64,000 nucleotides of DNA. It comes from Chitinophaga ginsengisoli. GTDB taxonomy: Bacteria > Bacteroidota > Bacteroidia > Chitinophagales > Chitinophagaceae. The notes below the pieces were generated by a model. That model was not told the DNA's origin. It worked only from the letters and a program-made list of their open reading frames with translations, and did not search any database. The position numbers and the translations under genes were made by a program. Of this stretch, positions 52,099 through 60,531 are shown piece by piece. The stretch is from positions 800,724-864,723 of the forward strand of contig NZ_PYGK01000001.1 in NCBI RefSeq assembly GCF_003014595.1, written 5' to 3'. Numbering within the stretch: position 1 is the first letter of the stretch; each line of letters begins with the position of its first letter.

Positions 52099-54054
52099 CT
52101 ATTTTGTACCATGATTGTTACTGATTAGCTGAGCTTTTTTTACCAATTGAATGAACTCTGCACGATAGCCTTCTTCGTCCGTACCACGGGCATTTCCAGC
52201 TAGTTTCAGCACCTGTTCCCAGGAGGCATTCCCCTTATGTTCTGAATTGCGCAGCAACAGTCCGAAGTCTGCAACAGCAGTGGCCATACGGAAATCTTCA
52301 GGTGCTGCCGTTATATCCTGTTGTTTCCAATGTAATACCTGTGTGATCAGCTGACTGGTGCTGGCTTTAGGCTCTTTGTAACGCAGTTTGACAGTGAGTA
52401 CTTCTGAACTGTTTCCGTTGGGCTGTTTGGCCAGCTGATATTTCAGTGGATCTACCGCCAGCGGCTGTTCGGTGCTTTTACCTACGGGTACGATCTCGTA
52501 CAGGGCTGTTACCGTATGCCCGGCGCCCATATCTCCGGCGTCTTTTTTATCGTTGTTAAAATCCTCATTCTGCAGCATCCTGTTTTCATAACCTACCAGC
52601 CTGTACGACTGTACGTATTTGGGATTGAATTCTATCTGCAGCTTCACGTCTTTTGCAATGGTGAACAGTGTACCGCCAAATTCGGTAACGAATGTACGAC
52701 GTGCCTCTTCGAAATTATCAATGTAAGCATAGTTGCCATTTCCCTTATCCGCCAGTAGTTCCAGTTTATTGTCTTTATAGTTGCCCATTCCAAAACCCAG
52801 TACAGACAGGAAAATTCCTTTTTCACGTTCCTTCTCGATAATGCGTTGCAGTTCTCCATCGCTGGAAGGGCCTACGTTAAAGTCGCCATCAGTAGCGATG
52901 ATCACGCGGTTATTACCGTTCTGCAACAGGTTCTCTGCAGCTGTTTTGTATGCCAGCTGGATACCTTCTCCGCCGGCAGTAGAGCCACCCGCTTCCAGTT
53001 TATCGAGGGCATCGAGAATGGCAGTTTTGTTTTCTCCGGAAGTAGAAGGCAGTACCAGTCCGGCGGCGCCTGCATATACCACTATCGCCACTTTGTCAAC
53101 GGGTCTTAACTGTGCGGTCAATGCTTTGAAGGCCTGCTTTACCAGTGGCAAACGCTGTGGGCCTGACATAGAGCCGGATACGTCTATCAGGAAAACGAGG
53201 TTGGAAGGAGGGAGGTTCTCTTTAGCAACATCCTTACCTTTCAGGGCAATACGCACTAGTTGATGTGCTGTATTCCAGGGACAAACAGCCATATCTGTAT
53301 GGATGGCTACAGGTGCATCGCCGGTGGGATTGCCGTATTTATAATCGAAATAATTGATCATTTCTTCCACTCTTACTGCATCAGCAGGAGGCATATCGCC
53401 ATTGTTCAGGAAACGCCTGATATTGGAATAGGAAGCGCGGTCTACATCAATAGAGAAAGTGCTTAGCGGTTGATCTGTAACTGCATGGAAGATGTTCTCA
53501 TTGACAGGGCTGTAGTCTTCCGTCTGATGATCGTAGGCAACCACAGATGGGGTATAATTCATTGCGCTGGAGCCATAAATAGCTGTAACGTCGGCGGTGC
53601 TCATTCTCTTCACTTGTTTTTGCGCTCCATAACCTTTTACCACCACTTCATTCATTACTGGCGCTGGTGCTGGTTTCTCCATGACTACCCGATGTTCGAG
53701 ATCTTTAAGCTTAATATCATCAGCAGTAGCGGGGACTGGTTTTAAGCGGATATTGAGTGTGCCTTTTTGGTTAAAAGGGACAAGCAGTGTATCTGTTTTG
53801 TAACCTGTCAGTGAGATATAAAGAATAGCTTGTTTTCCATCAAAAGAAAGAGTGAACTGACCTTTTTTATCGGTAGTGACTTTTGCCTGGCTGATAGCCG
53901 GGGTAACCAGTCGGACGATGGCGCCTGCCAGTGGTCTTTTGGTATTGTAGGAGGTAACAGTTCCTTCTATTTTATGTTGGGATTGCGCCCATCCGGGAGT
54001 AGATATACTGAGGATGATGAATGTTGTCAGCAGCAAGACGAGATATTTTCGCAT
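52099..54054 (-). CDS. vWA-domain protein with carboxypeptidase-like and TonB-box-like N terminus
   Basis: 651 residues from MRKYLVLLLTT; signal peptide ending GWAQ. Residues about 27-110 are a carboxypeptidase regulatory-like domain. Residues 134-146 read NEVVVKGYGAQKQ, very like the TonB-box/plug start of SusC proteins. Next is a vWA N-terminal domain (FSIDVDRASYSNIRRFL), then a vWA with intact metal site (DVSGSMSGPQ, AGGSTAGGEGI, IATDGDFNVG), and a C-terminal DUF3520. The rear part matches YfbK-like proteins common in Bacteroidota. Function unknown; it is probably at the outer membrane or in the periplasm. Confidence 0.88.
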   Translation of the reverse strand: MRKYLVLLLTTFIILSISTPGWAQSQHKIEGTVTSYNTKRPLAGAIVRLVTPAISQAKVTTDKKGQFTLSFDGKQAILYISLTGYKTDTLLVPFNQKGTLNIRLKPVPATADDIKLKDLEHRVVMEKPAPAPVMNEVVVKGYGAQKQVKRMSTADVTAIYGSSAMNYTPSVVAYDHQTEDYSPVNENIFHAVTDQPLSTFSIDVDRASYSNIRRFLNNGDMPPADAVRVEEMINYFDYKYGNPTGDAPVAIHTDMAVCPWNTAHQLVRIALKGKDVAKENLPPSNLVFLIDVSGSMSGPQRLPLVKQAFKALTAQLRPVDKVAIVVYAGAAGLVLPSTSGENKTAILDALDKLEAGGSTAGGEGIQLAYKTAAENLLQNGNNRVIIATDGDFNVGPSSDGELQRIIEKEREKGIFLSVLGFGMGNYKDNKLELLADKGNGNYAYIDNFEEARRTFVTEFGGTLFTIAKDVKLQIEFNPKYVQSYRLVGYENRMLQNEDFNNDKKDAGDMGAGHTVTALYEIVPVGKSTEQPLAVDPLKYQLAKQPNGNSSEVLTVKLRYKEPKASTSQLITQVLHWKQQDITAAPEDFRMATAVADFGLLLRNSEHKGNASWEQVLKLAGNARGTDEEGYRAEFIQLVKKAQLISNNHGTK

Positions 54055-54143
54055 AGCACAAGTTTTTAGTCTGCTAATAAGATGCAGTACATCTACCCAA
54101 TTCCATAAAACCTGAAAAAAAAGCATGGAAGCATCACATTATT

Positions 54144-54151
54144 TACTTTTG
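54144..54151 (+). promoter_or_regulatory. Putative -7 box TACTTTTG of the anmK-like gene
   Basis: TAnnTTTGC match ending 15 nt before the ATG at 54167. Confidence 0.4.
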
Positions 54152-54166
54152 CACAAATTTTAGTGC

Positions 54167-55249
54167 ATGGTTTATAATGTAATAGGTGTAACGTCAGGTA
54201 CTTCGCTGGCTGGACTGGATGTTGTTTTTGTTGCGTTGACAGAAGTAAGGGGGAAATGGACGTATGAGATAAAGGCGGCGGAACGCCTGGCATATACCCC
54301 GGAATGGGAGGAAAAACTGGGAGGCGCAGCCAACCTGCCGGCCAGGGATTATCTTCTGCTGAACAGTGAGTATGGTCATTACATAGGACATGCTGTAAAT
54401 CAATTCATATCGCAGCACCAGCTGGATCACCAGGTACATTTCATCGTGGCGCATGGTCATACTGTATTTCATGTACCGGCGCAGAAAATGACCGCCCAGC
54501 TGGGAGATGGCGCCGCCATTGGAGCTGTAACCGGCTTGCCTGTTATCAGCGACCTGCGCGCTATGGATATTGCACTGGGAGGAAAGGGCGCACCTCTTCT
54601 TCCGATAGCAGAACAGCTGTTGTTCCCGGATCACCGCTACCGCATCAATCTGGGAGAGAGTGCCACGATGGCCGTTCAACAGGATGGTCAGTTCCTGGCA
54701 TTTGATATCTGCCCCTGTAACTATGTGCTGGATGCCCTGGCAGGAACACTGGGTCGCGGCTTTGACGATGAAGGAAAACTGGCGGCAGGTGGTATCACAG
54801 ATCAGCCATTGCTGGATGCACTGAACGGATTGGCATTCTATAGTGAAAAGTATCCAAGAACCCTGGCATCGAAGTTTGGCACAGGTACCGTAATGCCAAT
54901 GATCCAGCAACATCAGTTGTCAACACAGGGTAAGCTGAATACTTATACCCATCATATTGCTGCACAGATTGAGAAAGTAGTAAAAGATTTGCAGTCACAG
55001 GAAGGAGAAGGGGGATCAAACAGTTTATTGCTTACCGGTGGAGGTACGGCAAATGCTTACCTGGTAAAAGTGATAGAAGAAGCTTTGCAGCCGTTGAATA
55101 TCACAGTGACCGTTCAACAGGAGCCTTTCCGCAATGCATTAATGATCGCCTTACTGGGCGCATTACGCTGGAGACAGGAACCGAACGCTTTGTCGTCTGT
55201 AACGGGTGCTGAGAAAGACAGTGTGGGTGGCGCACTTTGGGCCGTATAA
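54167..55249 (+). CDS. anmK: Anhydro-N-acetylmuramic acid kinase-like protein
   Basis: 360 residues of AnmK family, which phosphorylates and opens 1,6-anhydroMurNAc in peptidoglycan recycling. Conserved parts are VIGVTSGTSLAGLDVV, HGHTVFHVP, DLRAMDIALGGKGAPLLPI, AFDICPCNYVLDALA (with the likely catalytic Asp) and LLLTGGGTANAYLV. Two motifs are altered: the usual GTSLDG Asp is Ala here, and the usual NLGGFANI reads NLGESATM. It may be a diverged or partly inactive paralogue. It converges on adenine deaminase. No other recycling gene lies nearby. Confidence 0.82.
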   Translation: MVYNVIGVTSGTSLAGLDVVFVALTEVRGKWTYEIKAAERLAYTPEWEEKLGGAANLPARDYLLLNSEYGHYIGHAVNQFISQHQLDHQVHFIVAHGHTVFHVPAQKMTAQLGDGAAIGAVTGLPVISDLRAMDIALGGKGAPLLPIAEQLLFPDHRYRINLGESATMAVQQDGQFLAFDICPCNYVLDALAGTLGRGFDDEGKLAAGGITDQPLLDALNGLAFYSEKYPRTLASKFGTGTVMPMIQQHQLSTQGKLNTYTHHIAAQIEKVVKDLQSQEGEGGSNSLLLTGGGTANAYLVKVIEEALQPLNITVTVQQEPFRNALMIALLGALRWRQEPNALSSVTGAEKDSVGGALWAV

Positions 55250-55265
55250 ACGCATATAAAATAAA

Positions 55266-55294
55266 GATTGCAGGAGTGTCACACTCCTGCAATC
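55266..55294. terminator. Hairpin between convergent anmK-like and ade genes
   Basis: GATTGCAGGAGTG / CACTCCTGCAATC, a 13-bp perfect stem with a 3-nt loop. On the minus strand it is followed by CTTTATTTTA; on the plus strand there is no T-run, so it mainly serves ade. Confidence 0.82.
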
Positions 55295-55317
55295 AAATAA
55301 TTTAAGAGGGAGAAATA

Positions 55318-56955
55318 CTACAACACCGCAGCTGTAAAGCTGAACGTGTCTCCATCAAACAATCCTTTATCACTCAACTTCAGATGAGGGATCACCAACA
55401 AAGCCATGAACGATAAGGTCATGAAAGGTGCATCCAGTTTACTTCCCAGTGCCTTCGCTGCTTTATCTAATTCACTGTATCGCGCAGCTACTTCATAACC
55501 ATCAAGGTTACTCATCAAACCTGCAACAGGCAAGGGCAGTACAGACGCTTCATTGTTATCCACTACGCTTACACCGCCTTTATGCGCGATCACTGCATTT
55601 ACTGCCTGTGCAATACTCTCATCATCCACACCTACCACGATGATATTGTGACTATCATGTGCCACAGAAGATGCGATAGCGCCCTGTTTGAAACCAAAGT
55701 TCCTGATGAAGCCCAGGGCAACAGGAGCAGCATGATACCTATTTACAACAGCCAGTTTCAGGATATCTTTTTCTGTGGAAGAGAATAACTGACCATCCAC
55801 AACAGGTAGTGTTTCCGTAAAGCTGTTGGTGATCAGCTGACCGTCCAATGCTTCAATCACTTTTACATTCGCTGTAACACCACTGGTGGTAATATGAAAG
55901 TCACTGCTTGATTTTGGCGCACAATCAAAGTTGTTGATGACAGGCGCAATAACTGAAGGTATGCGGGTTTCACCATGTTGTGCTACGGCCCTGCCGTCGA
56001 TATAAGTAGCGACGATATTAAAGCTGTCAAGATTATCTGCAACAATAAAATCCGCAGGATCGCCGACACGCAATAGTCCTGCAGGTATCTTGTAATGAAG
56101 TACAGGATTCACACAAGCGGCGCGCAATACCTTAAAGAGATCGATCTTCAGTGCCAGCGCTCTTTTCACCAATATGTTGATATGACCTTCCACCAGGTTG
56201 TCAGGATGTTTATCATCACTGCAGAACATGATCTTCTCCGGATAATCGTGGAGCAGATGGATCAATGCATCGAAGTTACGTGCCGCACTTCCTTCACGGA
56301 TGAGGATGTGCATGCCGTAATGTAATTTATCCAACGCTTCTTCAGCTGTAAAACATTCATGATCGGTACTGATACCGGCAGCGATGTACTTCTTTGCATC
56401 TTCTCCCCGGAGGCCCGGTGCGTGGCCGTCTATAGGCTTACCGATACGTTTTGCGGCAGCAATCTTCGCCATTACATCCGGTTGCTCATGCAGTACACCG
56501 GGAAAGTTCATCATCTCGGTGAGGTACAGTACTTCAGGCTTTTGCAAGAGATTTTCCACATCAGCTACAGTGACCTCTGCACCGGCAGTTTCAAAGATGG
56601 TTGCAGGTACACAGGAGGGCGCGCCAAAGCAGAATTTAAAGGGCACGCTCTTACCGTTTTCCAGCATATATTCCACGCCTTTCACACCCAGCACATTCGC
56701 AATCTCATGTGGATCAGATACGGTTGCAACAGTACCATGTACCACCGCCAGCCGGGCGAATTGTGAAGGCGTCAGCATAGAGCTTTCCACGTGCACGTGT
56801 GCATCAATAAACCCCGGCAGCAGGTATTGCTCATAGGTGGTCGCATCTTCCGTAATACGGGTTATGACGCCGTTTTCAACGGTAACGGTGGCAGGATATA
56901 TCTTTTGCTGTAAGATATCTATCAGATTGCCGGAGATCCGGAATGAGTTTGTCAT
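55318..56955 (-). CDS. ade: Adenine deaminase
   Basis: Converts adenine to hypoxanthine in purine salvage. 545 residues. Amidohydrolase fold with metal ligands in FIDAHVHVESSML, DGHAPGLRG and CSDDKHPDNL, plus ADFIVADNL and a C-terminal domain containing VAHDSHNIIVVGVDD, which is specific to adenine deaminases. MSNLDGYEVA also matches. It is 12 bp downstream of the WYL regulator on the same strand, so both are probably in one transcript. Confidence 0.95.
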   Translation of the reverse strand: MTNSFRISGNLIDILQQKIYPATVTVENGVITRITEDATTYEQYLLPGFIDAHVHVESSMLTPSQFARLAVVHGTVATVSDPHEIANVLGVKGVEYMLENGKSVPFKFCFGAPSCVPATIFETAGAEVTVADVENLLQKPEVLYLTEMMNFPGVLHEQPDVMAKIAAAKRIGKPIDGHAPGLRGEDAKKYIAAGISTDHECFTAEEALDKLHYGMHILIREGSAARNFDALIHLLHDYPEKIMFCSDDKHPDNLVEGHINILVKRALALKIDLFKVLRAACVNPVLHYKIPAGLLRVGDPADFIVADNLDSFNIVATYIDGRAVAQHGETRIPSVIAPVINNFDCAPKSSSDFHITTSGVTANVKVIEALDGQLITNSFTETLPVVDGQLFSSTEKDILKLAVVNRYHAAPVALGFIRNFGFKQGAIASSVAHDSHNIIVVGVDDESIAQAVNAVIAHKGGVSVVDNNEASVLPLPVAGLMSNLDGYEVAARYSELDKAAKALGSKLDAPFMTLSFMALLVIPHLKLSDKGLFDGDTFSFTAAVL

Positions 56956-56967
56956 GTAAGCGCGTGT

Positions 56968-57975
56968 TTATGATGAATAATGCTGCAACATCGCTTTCGC
57001 TTCTGCTGCCATCTTTTCTGCCAGGTGTACAGGCTGTAATATTTTTACATTGGCCCCATAACTAAGCAGTAACATCTGTAATTCATGATTGATCACCACA
57101 TTGAGCGAGATCCGGCATTCTTTATCGTTGTCCTTTTCAATCTGCTGGGAAGGATGGATCGGCTGCGACTTGATATATTTCCCCTGTAAGGGTGTAAAGG
57201 CAAGTATCACCTTTTCGGGTGCGCCCTGCGGCACCGTTACACCAATGGCGTGTTGGTAATAACTGGCGTCATCAAAGTTCTTCTCATCAAATGTTTTGTT
57301 GGTAGGCCAGAGGTCCACTATCCTGTCCAGTGCAAAGGTAAGCAGGGTGCCACCTTTAGCTTTCTGGCTTTTACCGATCAGGTAAAAGCGGTACTGGTAT
57401 TCACGCAGGTGATAGGGTTCCACCCAGTGTTCCTTAGGCTCATTCCTGTCAAAGCTCTGGTATGCAATACGTATCACCTCCCGGCCCTTAATAGCATCTA
57501 CGATGAAAGGTATATGTGCGGCGCCTTTATATTGCGTGGCGCGGGCAAATTTGATCAATCCTTTGTGTTCCAGCACTTCCCTGTTCTTTTTCAGGCTGGC
57601 GGCTATTTTCAGGATAGCATCCTCAAACTGTACGATGACAGGCAGGCTGCGGAATTGTTCTAATATACCGATAGCGATCTCAAGTCCCTGCAGGTCAGCT
57701 TCATCTATCGGCAGGCTATTGATGGAATAAGTGTCATCTTCATAACGATAGGTACCTGTACTGCGATCGTACAGGATGGGAGCCTGGTAATTCAATTCGG
57801 GGTCATGACGCATATCCTGGATATCTTTCTGAATAGTACGTACGGAAATGGTAGCCCCCATTTTCGCGGATACAAACTCAATAAGATCTTCCAGGGTGGG
57901 TTTTCTCAAACGCTTGTTGCGTAAACGCTCGTCTATCCAGCGGTAACGCGAAACAGCATCCTTGTTCTTAGGCAT
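56968..57975 (-). CDS. WYL-domain transcriptional regulator
   Basis: 335 residues. An N-terminal helix-turn-helix (LEDLIEFVSAKMGATISVRTIQKDIQDM) is followed by a WYL domain (IRIAYQSFDRNEPKEHWVEPYHLREYQYRFYLIGK) and a C-terminal WCX-type extension. WYL domains bind nucleic acid fragments or nucleotides and often control DNA-repair or defence genes. It lies upstream of ade and is divergent from the unknown gene at 58077, which it could regulate along with ade; both are inference. Confidence 0.9.
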   Translation of the reverse strand: MPKNKDAVSRYRWIDERLRNKRLRKPTLEDLIEFVSAKMGATISVRTIQKDIQDMRHDPELNYQAPILYDRSTGTYRYEDDTYSINSLPIDEADLQGLEIAIGILEQFRSLPVIVQFEDAILKIAASLKKNREVLEHKGLIKFARATQYKGAAHIPFIVDAIKGREVIRIAYQSFDRNEPKEHWVEPYHLREYQYRFYLIGKSQKAKGGTLLTFALDRIVDLWPTNKTFDEKNFDDASYYQHAIGVTVPQGAPEKVILAFTPLQGKYIKSQPIHPSQQIEKDNDKECRISLNVVINHELQMLLLSYGANVKILQPVHLAEKMAAEAKAMLQHYSS

Positions 57976-58043
57976 GCAGAAAAATATTTAGAGGATAAAA
58001 GTAGTTAAAATTCGCTACGCAAATTCTCTGCGTTTTGGCCGGC

Positions 58044-58051
58044 TACCTTTG
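58044..58051 (+). promoter_or_regulatory. Putative -7 box TACCTTTG of the unknown gene
   Basis: TAnnTTTG match ending 25 nt before the ATG at 58077, in the divergent region with the WYL regulator. Confidence 0.4.
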
Positions 58052-58076
58052 TATTGTTATCAACAACGAATCGGTT

Positions 58077-58661
58077 ATGAAACAGACAAATACCGCTACA
58101 GTAACCAGCTCGCAGGCCATCTCAGTTGGCCAGATCATCCTGGATGATACCAATTATCTGACCTTCTGGGGACATATCCGGAAGGACGATACCTGGCAAC
58201 GTTGTGACTTTATCACTACCTACGAAGTACTTAACACGATGTTACGTTATGTACAGGACAGAAGTGATGCTGTGCAGATGACCATTGTGCAGAAGCTGGA
58301 AAACATGGAACAGATCCCGGACATGATAGATCTGGAACTGGAGCTGGGAAAAGCTGTCGTATTTGATAACATGTATTTTCGCCTGACTCGCCCCGGACAT
58401 AGGGAAGACGGGAACTGGGTAGAATATACAGATGGAGAATGTTACTATATAGAACAGGTAACCCCATTACCATCAGCAAAAGTGCCCCAATTTGTCAGGC
58501 AAATAGACCACTGTATGGACATGCTGCACAAAAGCTATGAACTTTACCTGGGGTATATAGAGCTTGACTTTGAAGAAGACGCAGCACGCAAAAAAGCTGA
58601 CCTGGCAGACGACCTTAAGTATACCCTGGCATATTACGCATGGAAAGAACGGACATTGTAA
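58077..58661 (+). CDS. Unrecognised cytoplasmic protein (194 aa)
   Basis: I do not recognise this family. Start MKQTNTATVTS is chosen because the earlier in-frame start overlaps the likely promoter. There is no signal peptide or membrane helix. The first half has beta-type segments (ISVGQIILDDTNYLTFWGHI, TWQRCDFITTYEVL), the middle is acidic (DLELELGKAVVF) and the last 50 residues are an acidic helix rich in Glu, Asp and Lys (YIELDFEEDAARKKADLADD). It is divergent from the WYL regulator, which makes it a plausible regulatory target. A hairpin terminator follows after about 145 bp. Confidence 0.65.
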   Translation: MKQTNTATVTSSQAISVGQIILDDTNYLTFWGHIRKDDTWQRCDFITTYEVLNTMLRYVQDRSDAVQMTIVQKLENMEQIPDMIDLELELGKAVVFDNMYFRLTRPGHREDGNWVEYTDGECYYIEQVTPLPSAKVPQFVRQIDHCMDMLHKSYELYLGYIELDFEEDAARKKADLADDLKYTLAYYAWKERTL

Positions 58662-58805
58662 TGTTATTCCCAATACTATCCTCATGAACCCCTGAATTGC
58701 CCCTGATGACCCCGAAAACGACCCGGTAACCCCTACGGTGTTGTGTTGCGCTTCGTAAGCGTTATCCCTTATACCATTTGCATCCAGTTGTTTGTTTAAG
58801 CTCCG

Positions 58806-58840
58806 CCCCGCCTGATCTACAGGCGGGGAATTAATTTTTT
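58806..58840 (+). terminator. Intrinsic terminator after the unknown gene
   Basis: CCCCGCCTG / CAGGCGGGG with a 5-nt loop, then AATTAATTTTTT. It lies 144 bp after the stop. Confidence 0.8.
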
Positions 58841-58882
58841 CAAAAAATAAGTGAAAAGTCTATAGTATTTGTAGGAAAATCC

Positions 58883-58890
58883 TATTTTTG
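58883..58890 (+). promoter_or_regulatory. Putative -7 box TATTTTTG of the 1-Cys peroxiredoxin gene
   Basis: TAnnTTTG match ending 25 nt before the ATG at 58916. It lies in an AT-rich stretch, so chance matches are more likely. Confidence 0.35.
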
Positions 58891-58915
58891 AATACTCTAA
58901 AAAAAAAGCGACCTT

Positions 58916-59551
58916 ATGAGCTTAAGATTAGGAGACATCGCACCGAACTTCCAGGCAAAGACATCACAGGGAGATATCGATTTTTATGAGTACCTGGGCA
59001 ATGGCTGGGGAGTTCTTTTTTCACATCCGGCAGACTTTACGCCGGTTTGTACTACCGAATTAGGTAGAACGGCACAGTTAAAAGAAGAATTTGCAAAACG
59101 TAACGTAAAAGTATTGGCATTGAGTGTAGATCCACTGGATAAACACACTGCCTGGATCAGCGATATAAACGAAACGCAGAACGCTAACGTAGATTTTCCG
59201 ATTATCGCAGACCAGGACAGGAAAGTTTCCGATCTTTACGATATGATCCATCCGAACGCATCAGAGACCGCTACTGTAAGGTCCCTGTTCATCATCGGAC
59301 CGGATAAGAAGGTAAAACTGATGATCACCTATCCAGCTTCTACAGGCAGGAACTTCGTAGAAGTACTGCGTGTAATAGATTCCCTGCAGCTGACAGCAAA
59401 CTACAGCGTTGCTACACCGGCTGACTGGAAAGATGGAGAAGATGTAATCGTGACAATGGCAGTGCCAACTGAGGATATTCCTAAGCGCTTCCCGAAAGGT
59501 CACAAAATCATCAAGCCTTACTTAAGAACAACGCCTCAGCCGAACAAATAA
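58916..59551 (+). CDS. 1-Cys peroxiredoxin (Prx6-type)
   Basis: 211 residues. The peroxidatic Cys lies in SHPADFTPVCTTELG near residue 46; a conserved Arg and the Prx6-type C-terminal extension (VPTEDIPKRFPKGHKIIKPYLR) are present. No resolving Cys is evident in the C-terminal part, consistent with a 1-Cys mechanism. It reduces hydroperoxides, possibly including phospholipid peroxides. Cytoplasmic. It is a separate gene from the Bcp at 32515. Confidence 0.94.
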   Translation: MSLRLGDIAPNFQAKTSQGDIDFYEYLGNGWGVLFSHPADFTPVCTTELGRTAQLKEEFAKRNVKVLALSVDPLDKHTAWISDINETQNANVDFPIIADQDRKVSDLYDMIHPNASETATVRSLFIIGPDKKVKLMITYPASTGRNFVEVLRVIDSLQLTANYSVATPADWKDGEDVIVTMAVPTEDIPKRFPKGHKIIKPYLRTTPQPNK

Positions 59552-59665
59552 GGCGGGACACTGTTTATAAGTGAGTCAAATAAGATGTTCGTTTAGAACC
59601 TGCACCGATTGTGTGTCAGGTTTTTATTCATAAGAGTTTTTAATGGTTGGTTTTTGATTTTTACG

Positions 59666-59690
59666 AAACGGGGATTTCTCCCCGTTTTTT
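59666..59690 (+). terminator. Intrinsic terminator of the 1-Cys peroxiredoxin gene
   Basis: AAACGGGGA / TCCCCGTTT with a 4-nt loop followed by a run of T. Confidence 0.85.
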
Positions 59691-59784
59691 TTATGCCCGG
59701 TGGGTAAGGACCACAGGAATGGTATGAAATGAAAAAGCGATCCCCTTCCGGAAATCGCCCTTCAATATATTGATTTGTAATATG

Positions 59785-60528
59785 CTATAATACCAGCTCT
59801 GAACTCTGACCACTATTCTTCCTCAATTGGGTCACCACTGCCTGTATATCTTTCGGCAAAGGCGCTTCAATAACATGCTCTTCTCCCTGCTGGTCCTTAA
59901 AATGCAGCTGCCAGGCATGTAATGCCAGTCTGCTCAGCAGAGGGCGCTCTTCTTCAGTCCTTTTACCCAGCTTGTAATTTTTCTTGATGGCAGACAGGAA
60001 TATCGGCGCATTCGTGCCATACAGCTCATCTACGGCAATAGGATGCCCCAGGTGCTTCATATGTACACGGATCTGGTGGGTACGGCCGGTATGGATCTGC
60101 AATTTTACAAGACTGTACAGCCCGAAGCTTTCCACTACCTCATAGTCGGTCAGGGCGTTTTTCCCCTTCTTATTCGTTACCATCTTCCCTTTTACAACGG
60201 GATGTTCCATGATAGGTTCATCTAAGCTGCCGGTAGCAGGGATCAGCTGTCCGTTTACCAGGCCCTGGTAGAATTTCTTCACATTACGGCCTTCGAATAA
60301 CTGGGAATAGTACTTATGGGCGGCCTCATTCTTTGCGAACAGGATGATGCCACTGGTCTCTTTATCCAGACGGTGTACGGTGAAAATCTCGCCGTAATGC
60401 TTCCTCAGCAGTCCCTGAAGGGATTGCAACTGGTTGTCGTGCCTGTCGGGAATAGTGAGCAGGCCCGCCGGTTTGTTCAGGATAACAAAATCAGGCGTTT
60501 CTTTTATGATGATGTCGTTAATACGCAT
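59785..60528 (-). CDS. RluA-family pseudouridine synthase
   Basis: 247 residues, without an S4 domain. The catalytic motif is HRLDKETSGIILFAKNE with Asp as nucleophile; RTHQIRVHMKHLGHPI is the second RluA signature. It modifies uridine in rRNA or tRNA; the exact site cannot be told. It ends the unit that begins with the repeat-bearing RluB-like gene, 3 bp apart, so the two pseudouridine synthases are cotranscribed. Confidence 0.92.
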   Translation of the reverse strand: MRINDIIIKETPDFVILNKPAGLLTIPDRHDNQLQSLQGLLRKHYGEIFTVHRLDKETSGIILFAKNEAAHKYYSQLFEGRNVKKFYQGLVNGQLIPATGSLDEPIMEHPVVKGKMVTNKKGKNALTDYEVVESFGLYSLVKLQIHTGRTHQIRVHMKHLGHPIAVDELYGTNAPIFLSAIKKNYKLGKRTEEERPLLSRLALHAWQLHFKDQQGEEHVIEAPLPKDIQAVVTQLRKNSGQSSELVL

Positions 60529-60531
60529 AGA

